Assembly: GCA_900660155.1 (NCBI GenBank)
Contig: CABFPE010000214.1
Span: forward strand, 964,532-993,396
From: Hofstenia miamia
Lineage: Eukaryota > Xenacoelomorpha > Acoela > Hofsteniidae
DNA length: 28,865 bases
Reading direction: 5' to 3'
Shown here: one piece after another, positions 1 through 9,749 of the stretch
How positions within the stretch are numbered: the first letter of the stretch is position 1
Layout: every line of letters begins with the position of its first letter
Notes under the pieces: generated by a model
What the model saw: the letters and a program-made list of their open reading frames with translations, nothing else
Told to the model about the DNA's origin: nothing
The model's database searches: none
Translations under genes and position numbers: made by a program

Positions 1-1613
1 TTTTAAGATCGCATGCTATAGCGAATAAAAGCTTTGGATAAGCCGTGTTTCATGTGAGTGACCACACAACACATATATAATACAAAAAATTCCATTCATG
101 AATATGAAAGAAATTACTACAGGAAACGTGAAGACAATTAACATTAGTTAATGCAATATAGGATATTAAGGGGGATTCTGTCACTTGATTTGAAAACGAT
201 ATATTGTATAGCATTAGACAATTTAGCAAAACAAGTAATAGCATATAAGTTCATTGAGATCTGGCACCATTCTCTATGCTTTTCTAACTGTTAACCATCA
301 TCCCCTACTGATAAAATATATTCATGAAGAACTGGATTATGGAATCAAATGTGATCACATCTTACACACAGGCAATACTGATGATTGAGGACTATAGTTG
401 TGAGTTCGTCTGAACAATGCATTCAGATCTCTGGAAACCAAATCCATTGGTTGCAGCATAACAAAGAATGGATATATCGGATGGTGAAGAGAGTGAAATG
501 TAGTCATTTTTTGGAATTTTTTTGCAAATCTTAGGATAGCTGATTGAATTCAAAAGCAGGGACATTTTTTTACTTCCTATGTTCACATATATTCCTTTTT
601 TCAAAAAGCACTTACAGAGTTTTTAAAAAAACCTGTTTTCTAAGCGTAGGATTAAATTCCAAATCTCTAAGCATCTTGCAACATCAAACACATTTGTGTT
701 CAATCAAATACTGACAAACTTAGTTCAGTATCTAATTAAAAACTTGCAAAGGCTTGTTAAAATATCAGTTCAAATGGTAGAATTAGTAAATATTAACATA
801 TTAAGATAATAATTATGCAATTGATCTTCATACTTACAACGCTTACATCTATTTTGTGAAATATTGATATTGGAGCAGCTAGATTTGAAACTGGGTTTAC
901 AGATCGCATAAAATCTTTAAAGACATGCATGCATTGGATTACTGACAGAGGAGGGATTAGGTTAATATAATATTATCATTCTAGGTCCTTTTAATTTATC
1001 TTGCGCAACCGTATCATTGAGCAATCTGCTTCACTGTTAGCATTGTGAGAGCCAGTATTAAACCTTAGCTGCCTTGCACAACTGTAATGGTGCAGATCGT
1101 TTTAGCCTTATTTTCTAACAATTTCGTTCAAGCCTATTAAGAAATTCAAGAATCCTTGGACATCGGCACATTTATATGTAAATGTACTCGTATTTAATGA
1201 GAACATTTGTCCTAAGAATTAGCATGTACTTAAATTAGTTTGTATTTTTAATTGAAAAAGTTTTTCTTAAAAATCTTTTAATATGTCCATTTCCCATAGT
1301 TAATATTAAGATAATATGGAGGTCTATAAAGCGCTTGGGAGCAACAGCTATTTTTTCCCTAGATAAACAACTCAAGTCAGAACACTTTCATGATACTATG
1401 AAATTCATTAGATCTGATCTTACAATGCCTTGGCAACGACCAAAAACCATTTTCAGCTCTGAGGCAGAAAGTTAGCATTGTATTTGCAAATATTTTTGCT
1501 TGAAAAGTCTTTCAAATTTACAAAAAATTCCTTATCAACGACAGGAAAACTAAACTATTTATTTACAAAAATTATTCAAGACACTCAGTAAGTTCATTAA
1601 AATTAGTAAGCCT
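1..1613. other. AT-rich stretch without recognisable gene
   Basis: I read both strands and found only short open frames of low-complexity composition, with no domain motif, no RNA gene and no clear terminal repeats. It is probably intergenic or intronic. Confidence 0.6.
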
Positions 1614-1945
1614 CAGAGGTGGAATCGAGTCGAGATATTAGAACCGGACGCAAACAAGAAATAAATATTTTAACCAAATTTCAACTCGATTCCAAAAAAG
1701 AATTCCTAAAATCATCACCTTATAAAAATGTGTTCCAAAAACAATCTATATCCAGAAGTTGAAACGTTCTTGAAATGATAGAGTGCATCATCTCAGGGAC
1801 TTTTCAACGTAATATTTACCTCAATTCAGCATTATTTTATCTTATTAAGCTTATAAAATCAGTTTTTTCGACCCGAACTTAACCCGCTTTTTTCAAAAAT
1901 CAACCCGAACCCGACACGCCTGACCCGATTTCATCATTCGAGTTA
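1614..1945. mobile_element. Possible hAT-type relic
   Basis: The block opens with CAGAGGTGGAATCGAGTCGA, which resembles the CAGAG-type ends of the better supported hAT elements in this window (7055, 24573). It closes in a cluster of ACCCGA/GACCCG motifs (about 1868-1929), like the subterminal repeats of many hAT elements. I could not find a matching right end or an 8-bp target duplication for the left flank GTAAGCCT, so this is an eroded or truncated copy at best. Confidence 0.3.
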
Positions 1946-3308
1946 TGCAATGCTGCATAACGCTTATTTTCACATCATACGCTGTAAATTTGAGAATTTA
2001 TGACATATATAATACATTTATATTTAAGTAATTCTTGCATGTAATTAGGAAAAAATTCCTTAATATATTTCCAATAACTTTCAAATACATTTAATATATT
2101 TACTTAATCATATATTTAGCCAATTGCTATTCTTAAGAAACTTCTCCCCAGTTTCATATATATTGCAAATTAATTTATCAAATTTAATGAAACTTAATCA
2201 TTTATTTTTATAAATTAAACGGTATGAAATTTAAGCGTGAAATAAGGATTATGATACCGGTATTCTAATATGAATGGTTAAATATTTAGTACATTGAAGT
2301 AAATTGATTCTTTAAAGTGTTTTCTTTGTTTGAACAGGCCTATTAAATTAAGTAACTCTTCCTCACCTACCTATTAAAGTTGATGAGCACTTTTAGATTA
2401 GTAATTTCTGCATCCGTTTTTGTATTATGTTGAAAACATAAATGCGCCTTCGAACCAAATATTTCAAATTAGAAGATGAAAGATAGCTTATATCAGTAAG
2501 CTTTTTGGCAAAATTTTAATGCGATGTCATATTCTTACAATACGATAGCAGAAGAATCTTTAGTTGATATCTTATTACTTATACACTATCTATTTTAAAT
2601 TAGGACATAGCAGCAAATTTGGAACCAGTGAATTGACTTGTATATCACTTTCGTGTGTAATCGAGTATGTATAAATCCAATAACTGTGCACCACAATTTG
2701 TACTCGTTTATCCAAGAATTACATTGAGCATGCTGATAATAGTTTTTCAACAGCAGTTTGCAGAAATAAACAAAATCTCACACATCAATATCAAGAAATC
2801 AGCCAAAATTTGAAGCCAAGTCCAAAACTTGACCATTTTAATAACACTAGGTGCCTTGATGTTGTGCAGAAAGGTTGTCCGCCAAACCTTAGTCGATGCA
2901 CTTGTCGAAGTATTTTTGATCAATGAATTGCAAGGAATCAATAGCTTGAGGTTGTATTGTTTACAGCCGTGTAAATACACGATAATTTTCGTGCATTATG
3001 TCGTGTATTCGTGCACCATATACAATTCACTGCCTGAAAAGAAGTGTGAAAATCTAATAATTGAGAAGCATTAATCTTAAACTGCATATGTACTTTTAAA
3101 AATAAACATGTTTAAGCAAAGTTCCTCAAGACTCTTGTAGAATTGGGAAATTATGATGCATTGACCCAACTATTACCTATTGGTGTTGAAAATTTTCGAT
3201 AAAATGTATTGATGGGCCTTAAGAACTTAAAAAGATTCACTATTTTTTATTGAAAATTTCATTTCGCTAAAAGATTAAAATTTTTTTCATTCATAATTTT
3301 CAGGTAAT
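1946..3308. other. AT-rich stretch, small palindrome only
   Basis: No gene is visible. A 14-bp palindrome CGTGTAAATACACG lies at 2968-2981. A related CGTGTATT and the sequence GTGCACCA occur at about 3002-3018, with another GTGCACCA near 2686. The overlapping open frames at 2747-2980 (minus) and 2829-3074 (plus) have no recognisable domain and I do not call them genes. Confidence 0.5.
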
Positions 3309-3460
3309 CAGGAGGTCGACAGCCCATAGGAGCAAAAAATGACATTAAATTTGTAAACAGGAGGTCTAAAGACCATAAAAGAAATAGTAACCTTAAATTT
3401 GTATTTATGTAGATAGATCCCCAAACCTAAGGAGGCCTGCCCTTGGGCAAATTCATAATT
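3309..3460 (+). repeat. Degenerate 49-bp tandem repeat
   Basis: Two adjacent copies start with CAGGAGGTC at 3309 and 3358 and both run to TTAAATTTGTA. A shorter, more diverged third copy begins at GGAGG (3431) and ends at ATAATTTGTG. Copy two contains the dyad GGTCTAAAGACC and copy three contains GCCCTTGGGC, so a small hairpin recurs at the same place in the unit while the bases differ. The repeat runs straight into the GC-rich island at 3431-3542. Confidence 0.55.
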
Positions 3461-3542
3461 TGTGACGAGGAACCGCCTGCGAGCGGAGATTTCGCCCAAC
3501 GGCCCACCGAATTGGATAGCGACTGGGTGCGCCTTACCTTAA
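3431..3542 (+). other. GC-rich island, candidate exon or repeat fragment
   Basis: About 110 bp are conspicuously GC-rich against an AT-rich background. On the plus strand the frame from 3431 is open for over 45 codons, with the residues CDEEPPASGD and ELDSDWVRLTL, and passes a good donor-like sequence (TTAA|GTAAGA, boundary after 3542). An acceptor AG at 3430-3431 would give a 111-bp phase 1/1 exon, but its pyrimidine tract is weak. The minus strand is also open across the island (about 3538 to 3308, containing GGPLGEISARRRF). I do not recognise either peptide. It could be an exon, a transposon fragment or part of the neighbouring tandem repeat. Confidence 0.3.
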
Positions 3543-4337
3543 GTAAGAAAACGGATAAGATTTTTCTTTGTAATGCCTTTAGATAGATTTATTACTTCGT
3601 GCGCCATAAGGCTTTAAAATTTTCTCAAGAAACCTTAAAAAATTATAAAATTCTTAGGCAGTTTAGAAAGCCCCGCAATTGGTTGTTAACTATTACATAC
3701 ATAGATGATACTTTTGTTTAATAGTTCTTAAAACTAGAAAACAATAAATATTTCTCATGCCAGTAGAACAGATACTTTTGAAGGTTAAGAAAATACAAAT
3801 ATTTGAAATTACATTTATTATTGTAAGTTAAACGTATAATGTACAATAATGTAAATTTGAAAATATTGAATATTGCATATAGTACTAACAAGGACCAAAT
3901 TGAATTACGTTATGTACCATGTTACACAAGCATTTAAATAAATGCAAATACGTAATACGGTGTGCTACAAAAATTAGGGATAGCTTGACAAACATAAAAT
4001 ATTTTATGTATTAGCGTTAATTTAATTGTTGGAATGCTTAGCTTGTTATGTCACAGAAACTACCAGAGAGTATTGCGTAAATATCTCCAAAATAGCGATT
4101 TTGAGACACGACACGGAATAGGACCACACTAAAAATTTTTTTCACTATTTCAGTACAAGTTTAGTGTGAAGCATGCTACAATCTACTCGAATACAATGGA
4201 AAATGTTATCCTGTATTGATATTGTCAACTGAAAGAAATTGATAGGAACATGTAGATGTTTTCCAAGAACTTAACAAATCTACATTTTAAGTTAGTGATT
4301 AAGTTATATTATTTATCCCCCTTTATAAATATCACGA
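3543..4337. other. AT-rich stretch with small inverted repeats
   Basis: No gene is seen. An inverted repeat with 9-bp arms, CACACTAAA (4125-4133) and TTTAGTGTG (4160-4168), and a short palindrome GCATTTAAATAAATGC near 3930 are the only structures noted. The former might belong to the end of the adjacent Tc1 relic, which I cannot show. Confidence 0.45.
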
Positions 4338-4561
4338 AACAGGATCTTGAGATCGCCATGGCCAGTCAAGAACTTGAGTATTATCCCCATCGAAAATTTT
4401 TTCATTGGCGATCCAGAATATACATTGGCTTTGTCCTATTGGAAAATTTTTATTACAGCTACATAACTGGACCTAAACATCACAATTTCTATGTAAGCAA
4501 TTCATTGAGAATTAAAAATCTTAGGTTTTTCTAAAAGAACTTGGTGACAAATCCCACCAAT
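4338..4561 (-). pseudogene. Tc1/mariner transposase relic (D2 to E region)
   Basis: The minus-strand translation gives AYIEIV, then KIFQ-stop-DKANVYSG, then after a frameshift QVLDWPWRSQD. This matches the usual Tc1-type sequence in which FQQDNA (second catalytic Asp) is followed by VLDWPARSPDLNPIE. The Asp codon is at 4433-4435. The preceding Gln codon has become TAG (4436-4438), another in-frame stop lies upstream, and the NPIE end is lost. The copy is dead and partial: its N-terminal half is not seen. It lies head to head with a different plus-strand relic at 4626-4914. Confidence 0.65.
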
Positions 4562-4564
4562 GAA

Positions 4565-4586
4565 AACTCTCAAAACTGAGAGAGTT
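4565..4586. repeat. Hairpin between two transposase relics
   Basis: Arms AACTCTC and GAGAGTT are separated by eight bases. It sits in the gap between the minus-strand and plus-strand Tc1 relics and may be a remnant of a terminal repeat, or chance. Confidence 0.4.
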
Positions 4587-4625
4587 ATATTTATGCAGTT
4601 CAAATATCAATGATATCTGTTTGGC

Positions 4626-4914
4626 TCTCAAATATTAATAATGGAATTTTTAAAAGGACCAAATGGTACAAAATACTACTGGTATGATAAAAAAGCTACG
4701 AAATTCTCTAGGCTGGCAACTGGTTGTTCTTGGCAGCATTCTGCGGTAACCGCAAATCAACACTGTGATGTTTAAATGGTACTATCATCTCACAGTTATA
4801 CATGGAATGTCAATTGAAAAAAATTCATATAAAATGGCGGTGGTAATTATAATACTCTTCCTAGTTCGCGGACTGCACTGTACATCATCTTGCGTAAAAA
4901 GCCCAAATATTTAA
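4626..4914 (+). pseudogene. Tc1/mariner transposase relic (D1 to D2 region)
   Basis: The plus strand reads FLKGPNGTKYYWYDKK and FSRLATG, then after a frameshift LAAFCGNRKSTL, a stop, and CLNGTIISQLYME, then ADCTVHH. This follows the order of a Tc1-type transposase subclass with FNLDGPDG, YYWHD, VMVWGAF, LNGT and QQDN.xxH. The expected first-Asp motif (SDE) reads SQILIME here, so that catalytic residue is gone. A Cys-rich piggyBac relic on the other strand begins where this one fades. It is a decayed fragment without visible ends. Confidence 0.6.
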
Positions 4915-4924
4915 AGGGAAGCAC

Positions 4925-5300
4925 AAAATATGGAAACTTTGGCAAAGCTCTTTACAAATAGGACCATGACAGACAGCACATTTCATATAAAATTTTTTGT
5001 AATCTCCAATACATCTCACACACATTCCACTTTTGTGTGTAATATTTGAATTTGGGACACGGATAAAACTTGTAGACGCTGTATGTGTTGACTAGTGAAT
5101 GCCATCACAAGCTCCAAATGAAACAAACAACGGATATATACTGTTATACAATGGATGTTATCAACAAATGCAATAATAATCTCCGTCCTACCATCGCTGC
5201 CACTTTTCTCAGAACAGGCTGGCTGTATAATTCAATCTGCTTATCACGCATGACATTTTGAATGAAAACAGGGCATAAAGTCAGCACTAGATGTGTCATC
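4925..5300 (-). pseudogene. piggyBac transposase C-terminal relic
   Basis: On the minus strand, 5025-4930 encodes CVRC, then KCAVC, then PICKELC and FH. This is the spacing of the Cys-rich zinc-binding C-terminal domain of piggyBac-family transposases (CxxC...CxxC..PlC...C...YH). Upstream in another frame (from 5251 down) comes MRDKQIELYS and RRLLLHLLITSIV, matching the family's GVDxxDQ...YS...FFHLLD.xxVN segment, with LLIT in place of HLLD. A stop and at least one frameshift separate the two parts. The N-terminal catalytic region, terminal repeats and TTAA flanks were not found. Confidence 0.6.
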
Positions 5301-6869
5301 TGCATGTATAAAAGTCATAAAAACAGCAAAGGATATTTTGCCCTTTTGAACAAAGGCGGATTAAGAAAAATGTAAATTAATAAACTTCATTAATCATGAA
5401 AGCTTTTTCATAACTATTTTCTTAATTTACCTTCCAATATTGGGGGAACTAGTAAAGTGTTGGTAGACTTATGACACATATTCTTATATTCTGTATTTAT
5501 TTACCTGTTCCAATCAAAGTCAGTGCATAGTTACAAAAGCGTTTAAGTTTTTACTAAAATGTGATCAGAAGTTGGAGTTTATGAGGTAAAGAAATAAATA
5601 CCAAGTAGGCTTACAAAGACATTGACTGTAAATATAGAATATTGAATGATTTATTCATAAACTTTATTGCTTGAAGTAATACAAATTCCACTATTGTAAC
5701 GCCTTCATTTCGTAAATTTAAACCATATTGGACCCCCTAGTCAATTTTAGGAACATTTATTCATTAACAACCACTTGTATTCATTTTGTCTACAAAAGTT
5801 TTTCAAATAATCAATTTTGATTTTGTAAATTTATGTTAATATTGATTTACAATAAAACTCTTAAAAATAGTAAGGCGGAGCAAGCATTTTAATATCCGGT
5901 AGAATTAAATCGTAAAAGCCATTGGTTCAATTGAATTAAACTATTTAACAGATTTAACTTTTGTGAAGTTTGATGAATTCATTCATACTTCTGATACACA
6001 TAGCAGGGTTACTACTGCACCTCCCAGCAGGCACTAAAATTTCTGTACAATTGGCTTAGAACTTTTCAACATTTTACTAATATACTGCATATTCTTTCTC
6101 TCACATTGATATAAAAACCACATTATATCAAATATTTTTTGAATTGGTTTAGTTAATATTATTTAATGCCAAATTATTTTTAGTAGGTTTAGACATTACT
6201 GGATGTACTCAAGCCCCCTGGCGCTTGATTTTACTGATTAAGCATAGTGTCCAAGTATTAAGTCACTGCCAGATGGAAACGCTAACATGACAATGAAAAT
6301 TTTATCATAAGAACAACACATGCAATATAAGCACCTTCACAGACATCTTCAGTACTTCTTGTCCGATCTACTATAAATACATTTACCATTTCCAAGAATC
6401 AATCCACCTTAAAATGTAAATATATGTTAATAACGGTTTTTTGATAGGGTGATTTGGTCAGAAAAGAAATTTTTTCACAGACCCTAACTTTACAGTTCAT
6501 TATGAATTTCATGCATAAATGTCAATGATTTTTTAGTTGTTGACATTTCTGGCAGTGCCTATGAAAAAAATAAAAGGTGACCATGATCCTGAGTAGTCTT
6601 TGTAAAAATATGAAACGTGTTAATGAAATATAAATGAATTGAATTGCCAACACGTCATATTTTTAGTACAGTTCTATCGAAACCAATATATCTAAGTAGC
6701 ACATCTCAAATGAGATCATCATTATTAAAATATATAATTGGGTTTTGCAAGCTTTGATTATAATTGATGGCCAATAGCCTGCCAATCAATTAATAAGACC
6801 TACCATTCTTGCTCTTTATGCATTTAGCAATAGAAAACATTTTGTTGAATTTCTAAGCAAAAAGTCATG
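5301..6869. other. AT-rich stretch without recognisable gene
   Basis: I searched this for the missing N-terminal part of the piggyBac relic and for other coding signals and saw nothing convincing. It contains only short open frames. Confidence 0.5.
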
Positions 6870-6942
6870 TATGACTCCGGTAAAAAAATGGGAAATTTTT
6901 CAAATACAAAAACCCTTCAACAACAGTAAACAAGTATTTTCA
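6870..6942 (+). repeat. Left terminal inverted repeat of the Tc1-like element
   Basis: It aligns with the reverse complement of about 9098-9172. The outermost 12 bases differ at three or four positions, the following A-run matches, and ACAGTAA is shared further in. The two arms have diverged, in keeping with an old insertion. Confidence 0.6.
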
Positions 6943-7132
6943 CCTTATTAAAGTGCCATGCTCTGGAGGAGCATACCAAATGATGCCAGGTACTTTATTT
7001 ATTTTTACTAAATATGTCTCAAGATGCAATATACGTTCTGCAACTTCTTTACTGCAGAGTTGGAACCGGCTGGTTTTCGTCTGGGTTTGGCCGGTAAATT
7101 ATATTTGCATTGTATAATCTATGCAGGTACAT

Positions 7133-7217
7133 TATATATATATATATATATATAAGATTAATAAGGATTCGATGTCGACTCATGATATGATGAGCGAATC
7201 CTATTTACTGAGAGGGN

Positions 7218-7254
<37 letters not shown>

Positions 7255-7263
7255 TGTATATAT
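7133..7263. repeat. (TA)n microsatellites flanking a hairpin and an N
   Basis: TA runs at about 7133-7154 and 7218-7250, the latter continuing as interrupted TA/CATATG to 7263, are separated by about 60 bp of non-repetitive sequence and a single N at 7217. The ambiguous base at the repeat edge suggests an assembly join or a polymorphic length. Confidence 0.7.
7164..7202. repeat. Hairpin between TA runs
   Basis: The outer 8-bp arms AGGATTCG and CGAATCCT enclose a second stem, CTCAT/ATGAG with a six-base loop, with a seven-base bulge on the left side. The sequence lies just before the N at 7217. Confidence 0.5.
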
Positions 7264-8159
7264 AAACATAGGCTGTTTTTACACATGTTGATGCATAGAG
7301 CTGATATTGCATAACGCAAATTTCAATCTATTATAACTATATTTCTAGCAAAGCACAATTTTGATATTTTTTATAACTTTAATCAGCTGTTTTCACTTTC
7401 AGTGAATGAAAAATTGTGAACGTTTTAGTTTTGATATAGTTAGTTTACTTTGCATTATAGTTAAAATATATAAAACATTGGTGTAGCATTTGACCCCGCT
7501 TAACATTGAATAACTTATAAATACACAAATAAAATTTAATTAATATGTCGCTAGAACTAAATATAATTGCTCGTTTTGTAAGCTGTGTCAATTGATATTT
7601 GTATCTGAATGTCTTTCTGCATCATTAAAATGTATTTTGAGCGTCCCCTTCCAATATTATTAAAATACAAGGGTTCCAGTTGCTTTATTTGAATGAGGTC
7701 TCTCAAAATTTCAAGCGTAAATCTTATGCATTATATTTTCAGTATTATAAACAGGTTCTCTTAATATTACTATTAAGTTCTATAGAAAACTGAAGTAAAA
7801 TTACCTTATCAAAAAGCAGAGCAACTCCGTTTGTAGCAAAATTTAGGAGAGATACCAGAATGCAAATGTATTTATTATTCGAATTGCAATACTGTAAATT
7901 GCTCATACTATAAATTTTTTTTCGAACTTTAGATTTTCACAGAAATTCCCCCCAAACGAAGCAAAGTATTCGCCCTGTTTATAAGATACAACAAGGATAA
8001 TTTTTTATAATTTTGGCCGGTAAACGGCCGGTAATTTTACCGACCTTTCATGAAATTTAAAAGCGGCTGCAGGCCGGTAAATTGCCGGCCCTGGCCCAAC
8101 CGTCCTCGGCCGGTAGCCGGATCCATCTCTGCATTACTGTACTGGAACCACGGACCGAA

Positions 8160-9046
8160 AACTTTACTCAAGATATCAGGTATGAATTCAAAAACATTCT
8201 AGAGAAACTTCAAAAAGTTGACTGAAACGAACATGACGCTGAGAAAGAAGAAGTGGGCGACCCTTCAACTTAATGGAAATTAACAGAAAAGTTTTGTCAG
8301 AATTGCTTTACAGAATCCATTGAAATCAATCGCTCATTTGAACTCAAAGTTTCACGAAAACAATAACAAAGTTGTTTCAACAATGGCAATATACCGAACA
8401 CATTCAAAGGCTGGGATCTGTAAAAACGTGAGAAAAAGTGTCACTATTGACACAAAAACAGAAAAAAAACCGGGGTAACTTCTGTGAAACATGGTCGCTG
8501 GATGGATTTTTCCGAAATTTTTTCATAACCGATGAGTACATATTCCAGCTGCATAGAAACAAAAATTTCTTATTGTTCTACGACAGTCAATACGCCTCTC
8601 ATGCCGTTTACAAAATTTTTTCCTAAATTCATGGTTTGGGGTGCTATAAAGGTTTTACCTGAAAATTGTGGGAGGAAGTACTGTACTGTAGACATTTCAA
8701 AGTATACTGATATTTTAGCAGAGTTTATCTCATTTGCGGACTGGTGTTATCGCATTGGATGGATTTTCAGCAAGATAGGGCAACCTCCCATAGTTCAAGG
8801 CATATCCAAGCTTTCATCAGAGAAAAAATCTGAAATTTTGCAGTGGCCTGCCAACTCAACGAACCTTTCACCTATAGAAAATATTTGGGGGATCATGAAG
8901 GACGATGTGAAAAAGAAAAATCTAAAAAATATTCAAAAACTGAAGCAATATTTGCTGGAGTCCAAAGAAAGATGCAGGAGAATTCGATGGCCTCAATCAA
9001 GAATAGATTTTTGAAATGGTTTAGCTCCGGAGGCAATACAGTCTAA
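8160..9046 (+). pseudogene. Tc1-like transposase, multiply frameshifted (DD34E type)
   Basis: Read through several frame changes, the order of motifs is that of a Tc1 transposase. A helix-turn-helix part (RIALQNPLKSIAHLNSKFHE near 8300) comes first, then FITDEYIFQLHR with the first Asp (8531-8533). KFMVWGAI follows, then FQQDRATSHSS with the second Asp (8774-8776), LQWPANSTNLSPIENIWGIM with the Glu (8877-8879), and finally SMASIKNRFLKW. All three catalytic residues persist, but they lie in different frames. Allowing for the indel, the D2-E distance fits DD34E. The N-terminal coding part is split by the hAT insertion. The protein cannot be made as it stands. Confidence 0.75.
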
Positions 9047-9097
9047 TTTCTTTTACATAAACTTATAGAAAACATTATTTGCCATCGATTGATATAA

Positions 9098-9172
9098 ATT
9101 TTGTTACTGTGGGTATTTTTGTTGCTAAGAGATTGAAAAAACTCTATTAATCATTTTTTGACCAGAGCTATA
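9098..9172 (-). repeat. Right terminal inverted repeat of the Tc1-like element
   Basis: This is the partner of the repeat at 6870-6942. It ends TTTTTTGACCAGAGCTATA and passes into a TA run and an N at 9183, so the outer boundary is uncertain by a few bases. Confidence 0.6.
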
Positions 9173-9518
9173 TATATATATANGCGGAGGTGAAAAGTAA
9201 TAGGTCTCTTATAAGTACACAAATTTATGAAATGAATTGAATAGAGAACTGAGAATTGAAAAGTTATGGACATTATAAGAATAAAGGAGGGATTAATTAG
9301 CTGTTGAACTTAATTGCCAACTTCGAATTCACTAATTAATTGTGCATTAACATACTTTGTAATTCCTGTTTCTTATATTTAATCTATACATTTTTCAATA
9401 TAATTAGCAATGAACTTAAGTGATTATAAAAGAATTGAAATTTAAGTCGAAATTTGAAATTATCTGAAGTGTGTGTTAAATCTTTGACTTGTTTCGATAT
9501 GTATATGTGACAATAAAA

Positions 9519-9749
9519 TTGTGAAATCAGAAATTTAGTAAATTCCCTAAAATTTCAGGGAATCTGTGAAACCGCTATTTCACCTATAGACTTCCCAAAG
9601 CCACTAAATTTTGGGGTTGGGGTTAGGGCAGTGTTAGGGTTATGATTTTCCATTAAATATATGTAAATAATATATTAGAGTTTTTATTAAGCTATATAAT
9701 TGAAATTTCACTGAAATTTAGGGATTTTACGACATTCTTAATTTCACAA
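9519..9749. mobile_element. 231-bp inverted-repeat element (MITE-like)
   Basis: The left arm 9519-9558 begins TTGTGAAATCAGAAATTTAG, with AATTCCCTAAAATTTCAG further in. The right arm (9711-9749, reverse-complemented) begins TTGTGAAATTAAGAATGTCG, with AAATCCCTAAATTTCAG further in. The roughly 40-bp arms match at most positions. The centre contains GGGGTTGGGGTTAGGG and TTAGGGTTA (9610-9641), which resemble animal telomere repeats. There is no coding capacity and no clear target duplication, so the superfamily is unknown. Confidence 0.65.

Larger units (their letters stand above)
7055..8131. mobile_element. Non-autonomous hAT-type element
   Basis: The left end reads CAGAGTTGGAACCGGCT and the right end, reverse-complemented, reads CAGAGATGGATCCGGCT, 15 of 17 identical. 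Flanking octamers are CTTTACTG (7047-7054) and CATTACTG (8132-8139), 7 of 8 identical, which fits the 8-bp target duplication of hAT elements. Inside are five copies of GGCCGGTA (7089, 8015, 8026, 8072, 8108), all in the same orientation, likely relics of subterminal transposase-binding motifs. No transposase frame is seen, so it would have needed an enzyme from elsewhere. It also carries two TA runs, a hairpin and an N at 7217. Confidence 0.8.
6870..9172 (+). mobile_element. Tc1-like element, dead, interrupted by a hAT insertion
   Basis: Both ends can be recognised. The left end reads TATGACTCCGGTAAAAAAAT and the right end, reverse-complemented, reads TATAGCTCTGGTCAAAAAAT. The similarity continues inward for some 70 bp (CAAAAA, then ACAGTAA in both arms). 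Taking out the nested hAT element (7055-8131) and one 8-bp target duplication leaves about 1.2 kb, a normal Tc1 length. The transposase relic is in the right-hand part. The right end runs into a TA repeat, as expected for an element that targets TA dinucleotides. Confidence 0.75.

Noticed and set aside
4256..4534. 92-codon plus-strand open fr
   Set aside because: It is the opposite-strand shadow of the Tc1 transposase relic at 4338-4561.
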